Below, one piece after another: positions 11,601-21,275 of a DNA stretch of 64,000 bases. The stretch lies in assembly GCA_048213135.1 (NCBI GenBank), contig PS015205.1:15509-79508 (forward strand). Direction: 5' to 3'. The notes beneath the pieces are model-generated. The model was not told the origin of the DNA. It saw nothing but the letters and a program-made list of their open reading frames with translations, and did not search any database. The stretch is from Reclinomonas americana ATCC 50394. Its lineage: Eukaryota > Jakobida > Jakobea > Jakobida. A program made the translations under genes and the position numbers. Position 1 is the first letter of the stretch, and each line of letters starts with the position of its first letter.

Positions 11601-14600
11601 GTTGGACTTCGCAGTGCCGAGTTGTGCCTCGTTGATTTCGCTGCCGTCGGAGCCGAATGCACTGTGCAGGGATCGAATTCGGGGGGCGCTGTGGGGGCAG
11701 GCGTTGGGAGATGCCATGGTGCGTTGGAGGGAGAGGGGCGGTAGGGAGGGGAGGGAAATGGTGTGCGGACAGACTTCTTTAAAATGGCAGGCGAGCGAAG
11801 CTCGTCTGCTGATGCAGGAGGGAGGATAGTGAGAGAGAATGGATGATGTGGAGCGTGAGAGTTCAGTGCTCTTCATTACCAGAGTCTCTATTCACATTCT
11901 CTTCTGCGTGGGAGTGAGTGAGAAGCGCATACTCTCTGCTCATGAAAGAGAAGAAACACTCTCGTCTATTTCTCTTCTCTCTTCATACGTGCTTGCGACC
12001 AGCGAGTCAAGAAGAACCTGTGTTTGTGTGATGGAAGGGTGCGCAGACAGTCAAATACACACGTTTTTCTTTCTTTAAATGGCAGGCGAGCGAAGCTCGT
12101 CTGCTGATGCAGGAAACGAGAGAAAGAGAAGGAATGGATGAAGTGGAGTGAGAGATCAGTGCTCTTCATTACCAGAGTCTCTATTCGCATTCTCTTTCTC
12201 GTTTGCGATTGAAAGGAAAGATAAGCTCTCTTCGTGCAAGGGAGAATGCTTCTTCGTTCTTTCTTCATGGCAGCTTGCAGCATGCGAGTCAGAGAACATG
12301 TGACTGAGAAAAAAGGTGCGCAGACAGGTGGATACATACAGATTTCTTTCTTTAAAATGGCAGGCGAGCGAAGCTTGTCTGCTATTGCAGGAAACGAGAG
12401 AAAGAGAAGGGAATGGATGATTAGAATGAGAGATAGAGAGAAGAGATCAGTGGCCATCTCTGTCAACGTCTTTCGTTGCGCACTCTGTTCTGCGACTGAA
12501 AGACAACGAAAAGGCGTTCTCTCTCTTCGCGAAGAAGAAAGGATGGCTTCTTTCTCTTCTCAGTTCTCATCTCTCTTCCAGATTGTTCTCGCTTCTAGAC
12601 TGTTAGAGGAGTGGTGCTCGAATCCTCTAGTTTCTGACCTTCGACCTCCACCACAGGGCCTCTCCACTGAATTTCTCAATCGCTACGCCGCTCTGCTGCT
12701 GTACGGCAACGAACCATTCTCGTTTGCGAATATTGCTCAGGACCGGCATCGCAGTCGATGGGTGCGCTCCGATCACACCGATGATACGGATCAGGCGGTG
12801 CGTAAAAGGGCAGGAGATGGAGATGGAGATNNNNNNNNNNNNNNNNNNNNNNNNNNNNNNNNNNNNNNNNNNNNNNNNNNNNNNNNNNNNNNNNNNNNNN
12901 NNNNNNNNNNNNNNNNNNNNNNNGAGAGAGAGAGAGAGAGAGGTGAAGAAGAGAGGGAGAGAGAGAAGGGAGAAGGGGGAGGGGGAGGGAGAGGAGAGAG
13001 TTGGAGAAAGAGAGGGAGTGGAAGAGAGGGGAAGAGAGGGACAGTGAAAGAAATGGTCAGTGAAAGAATGAGTGAGTCCCATGTTGAGAGGCAGTGCGTA
13101 AGTGCGTGGCTTGAGCTGATGTGGTTGTGTTGCATGTCTGGGTGAAAGTGAGAATGAAAGTGAGAGAGCGAGTGTTGGCGATTCTAAGAACCATGTGAGA
13201 GAGAATGAGAAAAGAAGGAGGGAGAGATGCAGAGAAGAGAGAAAGAGAGAAATAGAGAAAGAGAGAAAGAAAAAAGGAAGAAAGTAAGGAAGAAAGAAAT
13301 AAGGAAAGAAAGAAAGAAAGAAAAAGAAAAAAAGAAAGAAAGGAAGGAAGAAGGAAGAAAGGAAGGGAGAGAGAAGAAGAGAGAGAGAGCGCACGCGCTT
13401 TGATGTGGGTGTGCCATGTCTGCTGATCAATGAGAAAGTGGCGCGATGATTGTGCGTCGTTTGAGCAAGAGAAAGTGTGCGAAAGAGTGAGAAATCGTGT
13501 CTGTTGGGCACTGAGTGAGTGGCTAGCGCGGTTATATGAGACGGCGAATGTTTGCGAGAGAAAGAGAGAGAATGATTAGTCGCGCGTGTGTATGCAACTG
13601 AATATGCGAGTGAGTGGATGAGCTATTCACCGAGAACTTGAGGTCGATTGTGATCCTGCTGTTCTTTATCTTTGTGCTTACCCCTCTCCTGCCTTCATCC
13701 CCAGCTTGTGCTCATGGACACGCTTATGCTCTCGGAGGCCCGCGCGCCGCGTGTCGATCCCGTCGCTTTCGCGCACCGTCTGTATCACTGGGCAATGTGC
13801 GGACAGACGGAGCTGGCCGACGACGGCGGCAACGGCATGGGTCGCACCGTCAGTGCCGTGCTCTCGCACGAGGACTTTTCTCGCAATCCCCATGCGGTAC
13901 GCTTCATTTTATTCGCTTCTGTTTCTTCAGTGACACTGCTTATTCATCTCTCCTCCGACAGGCGGCCGAAGCGGTGTGGCGACGATACAGCTGCAACGCG
14001 GCGGCGAATGGGGCTGTCATGCGCACGAGTCCGTGTGGCTGCGTGCCGACCATCGACGAGGACGCGGCGGTGCAGTTGGCAAAGGATGCTTGCAAGGTCT
14101 TTCTGGAGAGATTTCTGTTCTCCCAACACTCTTGCCTGTTCCCACCCCGGATTGCGCAGGTCACGCACACCGATCCACGCTCCCTGGCCTCCTGCGTGGC
14201 AGTGACTGTGGCCCTGCTGGCCATGGTGCGCTCCAATGTCGAGTTGCTGCCGTCGGACGAGGTGGAGCGCATCTGCGAGCAGGCCAGTGCTCGCGCGTCG
14301 CGTGAACTGCAGGAGGCGGTGGAGGCCACCGGCTGCGATGCGTCGTCGATGACGGTGGCGGAGTTGCAGGAGGTGTTGGGTGCGCGCGAGTTTCGCGAGT
14401 GCCGACTGGATGATCAGGCTGCGATTGGGTAGGTGGTGCAGGAGGGAGAAGTCGGTGGTAGCAGAGTGTCTCTTATCGTATGAATGATAGGTACACGTAC
14501 AAGTGCCTCGGATCGGCGTTCGTGGCGTTGCGGTCGGAGCGGTCGTTTGAGGAGACAATGGAGGCGCTGATTGCGGAGGGCGGTGATGCGGATACGTTGC

Positions 14601-14797
14601 GTTTGAACATGGGGCAAAAAGGTGGTGGAAGGGTCGTGGTGCTAAAGGATGTGCGCAGAAATGGTGCGGCGGCGGGTGCGCTGCTGGGCTGTCGGCTGGG
14701 GTTCTCGCGCCTGCCGCAGGAGTTGGTGGGCGAGTTGCGGCATCAGGAGTTTCTGAGGAATCGCATTGAGGCGTTTATTGAGCATTTTGAGGGATGA
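8657..14797 (+). CDS. Leucine-rich repeat / ADP-ribosylglycohydrolase fusion protein
   Basis: Eleven exons: 8657-8968, 9037-9410, 10625-11131, 11199-11482, 11615-11718, 12657-12797, 13705-13896, 13962-14096, 14160-14428, 14491-14595, 14659-14797. They total 2,562 nt with every phase consistent, giving 853 residues. Residues 1-104 are a Ser-rich low-complexity head starting MGTSGSKS. Residues 110-490 carry degenerate leucine-rich repeats (LPRLCPQLEQLCL, LPESLGELRQLQKLE, LSRLVSLVHLDLAHNSI, CPKLHTLDVSF). Residues 510-853 are an ADP-ribosylglycohydrolase (DraG/ARH) domain: RDRIRGALWGQALGDAM, TEFL, TDDTDQA, GAVMRTSPCG, THTDPR and GGDADTNGAAAGALLG, so the metal-binding Asp/Thr residues of both family motifs are present. 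The family removes ADP-ribose from protein side chains or related substrates. LRRs suggest a recognition or scaffold role for the N-terminal half. Expected cytosolic: no signal peptide seen. Confidence 0.9.
10023..10453. other. Assembly gap (431 N)
   Basis: Unsequenced stretch inside the 9411-10624 intron of the LRR/ADP-ribosylhydrolase gene, bounded by CT-rich microsatellite. No coding sequence appears to be lost because the flanking exons join in frame within a leucine-rich repeat. Confidence 0.99.
11772..12420 (+). repeat. Three tandem copies of an approximately 285-bp intronic element with a perfect-type hairpin
   Basis: Copies begin near 11774, 12072 and 12345. Each starts with a TTCTTTAAA(A)TGGCAGG phrase, then a 10-bp stem with a GAA loop (11787-11809 in copy 1, one G-T wobble), then GA-rich sequence; copies 1 and 2 also share a stretch ending TTACCAGAGTCTCTATTC. 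The third copy changes the stem slightly. The array lies wholly in the 11719-12656 intron, just before the exon that begins the ADP-ribosylhydrolase GLSTEFL motif. Confidence 0.85.
12831..12923. other. Assembly gap (93 N)
   Basis: Gap in the 12798-13704 intron, flanked by GA-rich repeat. The rest of this intron is a GAAA/GAGA-type purine tract up to about 13400. Confidence 0.99.
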
Positions 14798-15222
14798 GGC
14801 GGTAGCAGGGAAGAGACGGAGCCGAAGGCGGAGTCTCTTCTCTTTTTGTGAAAGGCGGTAAGGTGCCTTCGATTGATCAGCGGGAAGATCCGTCAGAATG
14901 GGATAGCTGTCCATGAACACTTTGTCGGGCGCTCTGTATCACTGAGTTAGATTGTCAGCGAGGGTGGAGCTGCACACAGTGTCGGTTTCGGCGGATCCGT
15001 ACGCGCAAGTCGCCAAGGAGTTGGTGGAGCTCGTGGTTAGAGACAGGGAGCGAGCATTCACAACATGCCAGCCCTATTAGAAGTCGTGCGTATCGACAGC
15101 AGACCGCTGCTTATGAGGAATGCATCCTGACTTCGAACCACGGCTTGAATGCATTCGTCCTCAAGCTGTCCCACCAATCAATCACTCTTTCCAGCAGCGG
15201 AACAGGAGAGCATTCACGAACG
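14798..15222. other. Intergenic region between the LRR fusion gene and COQ1
   Basis: It separates two plus-strand genes by 425 bases. It contains a duplicated fragment of COQ1 coding sequence (listed separately) and otherwise non-repetitive DNA that should hold the COQ1 promoter. No TATA-like element is evident. Confidence 0.6.
14978..15032 (+). pseudogene. Duplicated fragment of COQ1 exon 1
   Basis: About 55 bases read almost the same as 15452-15506 inside COQ1 exon 1, including the phrase GGATCCGTACGCGCAAGTCG, and encode ADPYAQVAKELVEL. The fragment has no start codon in frame and is followed by unrelated sequence, so it is a dead partial copy, or a remnant of an older first exon. Confidence 0.75.
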
Positions 15223-15923
15223 ATGCTCTCGCTGCTTCCTCGCCGCTGCCTAGCAGTGCCCTTGCGCGCTCCACTTGCACTCTCCTCTCACTACTTCAGC
15301 ACTTCCTCTGCACCTTCGACTGCAGCCTCTGCCTCCTTGCGACAAGCAGTGTTTGTGGACGTGGCAGAGGCCTCCCCGCGCGAGTGGGTCTCTGCACTGC
15401 GTCTCACAAGCAACAACAACAATAACAGCACAAACAAGTCGAATAACAGCTTGTCAGTGTCGGCTTGTGCGGATCCGTACGCGCAAGTCGCCAAGGAGCT
15501 GGTGGAGCTCAGTGAGAATGTGCGCCAGCTGGTCGATGTCGACCATCCGGTGATGCGTGTGGCGGCCTCGTATTACTTCTCGTTGCAAGGTGAGAGAGAG
15601 AGTGAGAGAGTGTGAGAGAAAGATGCGGGACAAGAAGATGCATGTGTGTGTATGTGTGTGTGTGTGTGTGAGTGCTTTCTTTCTCTCTTTGTGTGTGTAT
15701 GTGTGTGCGTGTGTGTGCGTGTGTGGAAGAGTGCGTGTCATTCATATTCTTGCAATCATGGGGGTTTGTCACTCTTTCACTCTCTCTCTCTCTCTCACTC
15801 TCTCTCACTCTCTCTCCGTGCTTCTATGTGCATATGCGTGCTATTCCCTCTGTTTATCTCCGTCCGCTGTCTGCATCTCTCACTCATTCTCTCTTACTCT
15901 CTCACTCTTTCTCTCTCTTTGTG

Positions 15924-16018
<95 letters not shown>

Positions 16019-16560
16019 NNNNNNNNNNNNNNNNNNNNCCTCTCTCTCCCCCTCCCTCCCCACCCTTGCCCATTCCTTGCCTCTGCATCTCCATCCTCAC
16101 TTCCCATTCGCCTTCTCCTCTGATTAGGCAAGCGCATGCGACCAATGATGGTGCTGCTGATGGCCAAGGCGGTCAACGAGCACCTCGCGGCGACGCACCC
16201 GCATCTCTTTGCGCCATCGGCCTCCTCTAGCGGACTCGGCGCGATTAGCGCGTCGCAGAAGAAGCTGGCGGAGATCACCGAGATGATTCACGTGGCGAGT
16301 CTGGCGCACGACGATGTGATTGATGAGTCGGGCACGCGGCGGGGGGCGCCGTCGTTGAATGCGCTGTATGGCAATAAGGTGAGACGGGGGTAGAAGGAGA
16401 ACGGAGGTGCAGGAGAAAGGAGGAGAAGGAGAAAGGAGGAGAAGGAGAAGGGGGGAAAGGAGAAAGGAGGAGAAGGTGAAAGGGAAAGGAGGGGAGGGAG
16501 AAAGGAGCAGCAGGAGAAAGGGAAAGGAGGAGAAGGAGAAAGGAGAAGCAGGACACATAT

Positions 16561-16591
<31 letters not shown>

Positions 16592-19510
16592 CACGCACAC
16601 ACACTCACGAACTCGCAAACTCACGAACACACAAACACATACACAAAAACGCGTGCAAAGGGCAGTCAGCTCCACGTGAACGCTAACTGTGTATGTACAC
16701 AGACATGCAGACATGCAGGGGCACACACACACACACACAGATACACATACACATGCACACGCACAGAGAGAGAGAGACAGAGGCAAAAGTGTCAAGAGAG
16801 AGACACGAAGAGTGTGTGTGAGAGAGAGAGAGAGAGAGAGAGTGCGCGTGTGTGTATATGTGAGAGAGAGATAGCAGAGGGAGGAAGTTGGGGATGCGTG
16901 TGCTCACGACGCGGCGTGCGGTGACAGGTGTCAATTTTGGCTGGCGACTTTTTGTTGGGTCGAGCGTCGCTGGCACTGGCGCGCTTGCATAACACGGAGG
17001 TGGTGGAGTTGTTGTCGAAGGTCATTGAGCATCTGGCGTTGGGGGAGGTGAGCTGAATGGGGGGAAGGGAGGGGAAGGGAGGGGAAGGGAGGGGAGAAGG
17101 GAGGAGGTGGGGAAGGGAGAGAGAAAGAGAGAGAAGACAGCGGCGCTTGAATATTCCTCGCGAGACAACGGGGTGATCTGCTTTTCGTTTGAGATGGTTG
17201 AGGGCGCGCATTGGAGTTTCGCTTTGTGCGTGCGTGTGAGAGAGAGAGAGAGGGAGTGACGAAGCGCAGTGCTGCGATGTAGACGATGTGCTTCTTGTGT
17301 GTGAGAAAAGGAGCAAAGGGGAAGAGAAAGAAAAAGGGGAAGGAAAGAAGACAGGAAGAGAGCGAGAGAGAGGACGAGAGTGAAAGGGACTGAGAAAGGG
17401 AAGAAAAATGTGAGTTCTGCAGAGCACCCAGAAATTCGTTGCATATGCTGGAGTGACGAAGCGCAGTGCTCCGGATGCAGACAGTCTGCTGCTTGTGTGC
17501 GAGAGAGGGAGCAAAGGGGAAGAGAAATAGAAAAAGGGAAAGGAAAAGAGAAGAGAACGAGAGAGAGAGAGAGAGTGAGAAAGTGAATAGGGAATTAGCA
17601 AGAAGAAAATGAGAGTTCTTCAGAGCATTCGCAAAATTTCGTTGCATATGCTGGTGTGACGAAGCGCAGTGTTGCGGATGTAGAAGATCTGCTGCTTGTG
17701 TGCGAGAGAGGGAAAAAAGGCGAAGAGACAGCGGAAGAGGAAGAAAGTGAAGAGAACGTGAGAGAGAGAGAGTGAGAGAGTGAGAAGGAATGAGAAAAAG
17801 GAAGGAGAAAGAGAGTTCTCCCTCGCCTTTTCTCTTTCCCCCGTTTCATAACCCCATCCTCCTCCTCATTCTATTATCCGCTCTAGTTCTACCTTTCTTA
17901 ATTCACCTCCTTCCACCTTCCCTCCCTTCTCCCTCCCCCTCCCATTCTCCCTTCCCTCACCCACCCTTCTCCTCACCCCCACCCTTCCCCTTCATAGGTC
18001 ATCCAAATGACCGGCGTCCTCCCCGACTCCCCACCCGACGACGAACTGGCCGACGTGGTCAAGGAACTCATGTCCGGCACCTCCGTGCACACCTCCACCG
18101 AGGAGACGGTGGAGCTGTCGCGCTTCATCACCGGCTACATGCACAAGACGTACCTGAAGACGGCGTCGTTGGTGGCTAACTCGTGCAAGGCCGCCGTGTT
18201 GTTGAGCGATGGAGCGCAGTTGCGTGCACGCCCCCCCCCCCCCCCCCTCCCTCCCTCTCCTCTTCTCCTTTGCCTGCAGCACTCATGTCGCTCTCTTCTC
18301 CACCACAGAGATCCCACGCTCGCCGCCGAGGTCGCCAAGCTCGCCGAGGCGGCGCACTCGTTCGGCCGACACGTGGGTCTCACGTATCAGTTTGTGGACG
18401 ACTCGCTCGATGTGACGTCGGATGCGGCGACTGTGGGCAAGCCGGCGGCGTTCGCCGACTTGCGGCAGGGCACGGTGACGGCGCCGGTGCTGCTGGCGGC
18501 GCGGTACACGCCCTCACTACTGCCGCTTATTCGGCGGCATTTTTCGCATCAGGGGGATATTGATCAAGTTGCGAGAAGAAGGGGAAAGGGGGGAAAGGGG
18601 AAGGAGAGGGGAGAAGGGGTGAAAGGGGAAGGAGAGGGGAAGGCGAAGGAGAAGGAGGTAGAAGGAGAAAGTGGAAGGTGAGTGAGGAAGAAGAACTTGG
18701 AAGACAAAGCGAGAAGGAGAAGGCGAGAGAGAGAGAGAGAGAAGAGGGGTACAAGAGGAAACAAGGAAGGAGAAGGAAAAGTGAAAGAAGAAGGTGAAAG
18801 GAGAAGGTGAAAGGATATGAGAAAGGAGAATAATGAACGAGATGGGGGACGGAAAACGTGAAAGATGAGGTGATAAAGAAGGCGAGAAGGAGAAGTCGGA
18901 ATGAGATGCGGAGAGACAAGGGGGAGGAGAAGAGGGGAGGCGAAGGGAAAGGAGAAAGTGGAAGAAGAGAGTGAATATGGAGAGAGTGGAAGGAGAAAGT
19001 GAAAGGAGAAGAACGAAGGAGAACAGAGAAAAAAGAAGGGGAAAGTGGGAGAGGAAAGTGATTAGAGAAAGTGAAAGGAGAAGAGGGCAAGAGGAAGGAG
19101 AAGGAGAAATGAAAGTTGATAGTGAAAGGAAGAGGAAAGAGACTGTGAAAGGAGAGAGAGAAGAGGGAGATAAGAGTGAAGCACGAAGGAGAAGGAGAAG
19201 AGGGAAGGAGAGGGGGGCAGGAGGAGGTGTGGGGGATAGTGAAGGAGATGGGGGACTGAAAACGTGGAAAGAGATGGAGAAGGCGGGAATAGGGGATGGT
19301 CAATACCAGCATTGTCCTCACTCTCTTGGTGTCTCGTAGGGCCTGAGTGTGGTGACGGACTCCTTTGCCCGTGGCATCAACGACACGGTGCAGCTGGCGA
19401 CGTGGCACACGGAGAAGGCGGCGGATGCGCTGTTGCAGAGCTTCCGACCGAGTGGCGCCCGTGATGCGCTGGTGAATCTGGTGCGCAATATTTCACGGCG
19501 CAAGAGATGA
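15223..19510 (+). CDS. COQ1: Long-chain all-trans polyprenyl diphosphate synthase, mitochondrial (ubiquinone side chain)
   Basis: Exons 15223-15589, 16128-16378, 16928-17047, 17998-18218, 18309-18567 and 19340-19510 sum to 1,389 nt with closed phases: 462 residues. The enzyme elongates allylic diphosphates with isopentenyl diphosphate to make the ubiquinone tail. Evidence: GKRMRP substrate-binding motif, first Asp-rich motif HDDVIDESGTRRG, the VSILAGDFLLGRA strand, GYMHKT, and second Asp-rich motif QFVDDSLD. The first motif is the short DDxxD with no inserted residues, as in long-chain synthases. The N-terminus (MLSLLPRRCLAVPLRAPLAL...) is rich in Arg, Ser and Leu and lacks acidic residues, which fits a mitochondrial transit peptide. 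An Asn/Ser-rich linker follows before the catalytic domain. Two donors are GTTGCG (18219, 18568). Product chain length cannot be read from the sequence. Confidence 0.93.
15928..16038 (+). repeat. (GT)n microsatellite with a 20-N gap
   Basis: About 90 bases of nearly uninterrupted GT lie in COQ1 intron 1 and run into a gap (16019-16038), followed by CT-rich sequence leading to the acceptor at 16127. Confidence 0.97.
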
Positions 19511-20104
19511 GAGGATAAGCGGGGAGGGAGGAGAAGGAGAGAGATGAGGGAGAGGGTTATATTCACGTGCCAATTCGATATATTCACTGCGTGCGACGAC
19601 GATGGAAGAAGAAGAAAAGAGACAGGCGACCAAGTAAAGGACGACCGGTGACAGTTAGAAGACATGATGATACAGGGGAAGGGAGGATACATGGAGAAGG
19701 GAGGAAGGGAGTGGATGTGGGGGGAAGAGCTGCGCAGCCTTGTGTGCATCGTCAACTGCGATTGTTCTCCGTGATGGGGGAGAAGGGAGTGAGAGGTGGA
19801 AAGATGCGGGGAAGGGTGTGTGCGGATGGGTGGGTGGAGGAGAAGAGAGTGAGTGACGAGTGGCTACCGGACGAGGGAGTGCAGGGTGGGAAAGAGAGTG
19901 CAGGGTGAGTGGATACTGCGGAAGGAATGAGACCAAATGCTGGCGCTTCTGCAAGCGAAACCACTGCCGTGACGGGCATGGATTGCAGTCCGCTGCATTC
20001 CAAACAGGAAGGTGGAACGACCACACTCTTTGTGTCGACTCGTCAACTTGTCTCTCTGTGCCTCGCATCTGAACAATAATTACCTGCCTCTCCTTGCTGT
20101 ACCT
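19511..20104. other. Convergent intergenic region, no gene seen
   Basis: COQ1 ends on the plus strand and the small ankyrin gene ends on the minus strand, so both 3' untranslated regions should lie here. The sequence is G-rich and A-rich up to about 19910, then mixed. I found no coding exon or RNA gene. Confidence 0.6.
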
Positions 20105-20755
20105 TCATTCCTTCCTGTCCTCCTTCTCTCCCTCCTCCTCCTCCTTCCCCCTCTCCTCCGCAATATGATCCAGCCAGTCCACCACATGCATCTTGCTCTC
20201 ATCGCGCGCCCACTGCGCCGGCGTCTGACCGGCCTTATTCACCGCCCGCATGAGTGCGGGAAATCGTGTCGCCACGAGTCGCACAATCTCCTTGTCGCGC
20301 CCATCCGCAGCCGCGAAATGCAACGCCGTCCACTGGTTTTCCCTTTCACTCGCCAACGCCATCTCCGTCGGACACCGTCGCTCGTCGGCCAGCAACCACT
20401 CAACCACTTGCCGGTGTCCATTACCGGCGGCCGCCATGAGTGGAGTGCACGCACCGCGGACGACCAGTTGGGCGAGTTGTGGGCCGACTCCGCTCTCCTC
20501 CCAGAGGAAGTCGAGGGTGGCGAGGTGGCCATTGGCGGCGGCGTGGTAGAAGGAGGTTTGGCCGTATGCGTCCATCTCATCTCTGGCGAGAAGCGTGTGT
20601 GCGCCTTCGCGGGTGACGAGATCGCGGAGGGCGTGGGTGTTGTTGTTTCGTGCGAGGTCCCAGGCTTTCAGTCTGCGGAGAGGGAGGGAGGGAGGTGAGG
20701 GAGAGAAGGGAGACAAGAGGATTGAGTGTGGGAAGGGAAGAGAATGAAGACACAC

Positions 20756-20799
<44 letters not shown>

Positions 20800-21015
20800 G
20801 TGGACACACGCAGAGAGAGAGAGAGAGAGAGAGAGAGGAGACATGTGGTGCATGACGCACCTGCCACCATTTGGTTCTCTGCTTCTCGTTGCGCCCATAG
20901 TGATCACACGCGCAACGGAGAAATGAGTTGTCACTGACAACGGAAGTCGTGTTCGGAGCGTTGTGAAGACAGAATGTGTGCGACTGCTGTGCAGAGACGA
21001 GCGTAGGAGTGGCAT
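20105..21015 (-). CDS. Small ankyrin-repeat protein
   Basis: Two exons, 21015-20861 and 20672-20105, join in phase (240 residues). The first exon encodes a Ser/Thr/Arg-rich, acid-poor leader (MPLLRSSLHSSRTHSVF...) that could be a mitochondrial presequence. The second carries about four ankyrin-type repeats (TSFYHAAANGHLATLDFLWE, CTPLMAAAGNGHRQVVEWLL, WTALHFAAADGRDKEIVRLV, QTPAQWARDESKMHVVDWL) and a Glu/Lys-rich tail. It closely matches the ankyrin segments of the adjacent upstream gene ([29 protein letters not shown]), so it is a local partial duplicate or a stand-alone decoy of that receptor-like kinase. Two GACGTC palindromes lie at 21051-21068, just upstream. Confidence 0.8.
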
Positions 21016-21275
21016 TGGAATAGTGTAGGAGACAAGGTGCAGTGGCACGCGACGTCGCGCTCGACGTCGGCAAGTCCATTGGCTGTTAGTTTGCTCTTTG
21101 GTTTCTGTGTCGAGCCTGTTCCTCTCGCAGCTGCACGGAACTCTGGATCAAGCACTCCGCGGCCGATCGAGCTGAAAGTCGTGTGGACGCCAGTGCAACA
21201 CTCGCTGCGGAGCGCGATCTGCGCATGCAACCCCAACTGCTGATTACTTCGAATTCTATACAAGGACCTATTAAT

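Noticed and set aside
15557-16127. Long open frames full of Cys-Val, Leu-Ser and His-Thr repeats
   Set aside because: They are translations of GT and CT microsatellite in COQ1 intron 1; the flanking exons join in phase without them.
18527-19408. 293-residue open frame on the minus strand
   Set aside because: It is the reverse of a purine-rich COQ1 intron and consists of Phe/Pro/Ser/Leu runs with no domain.
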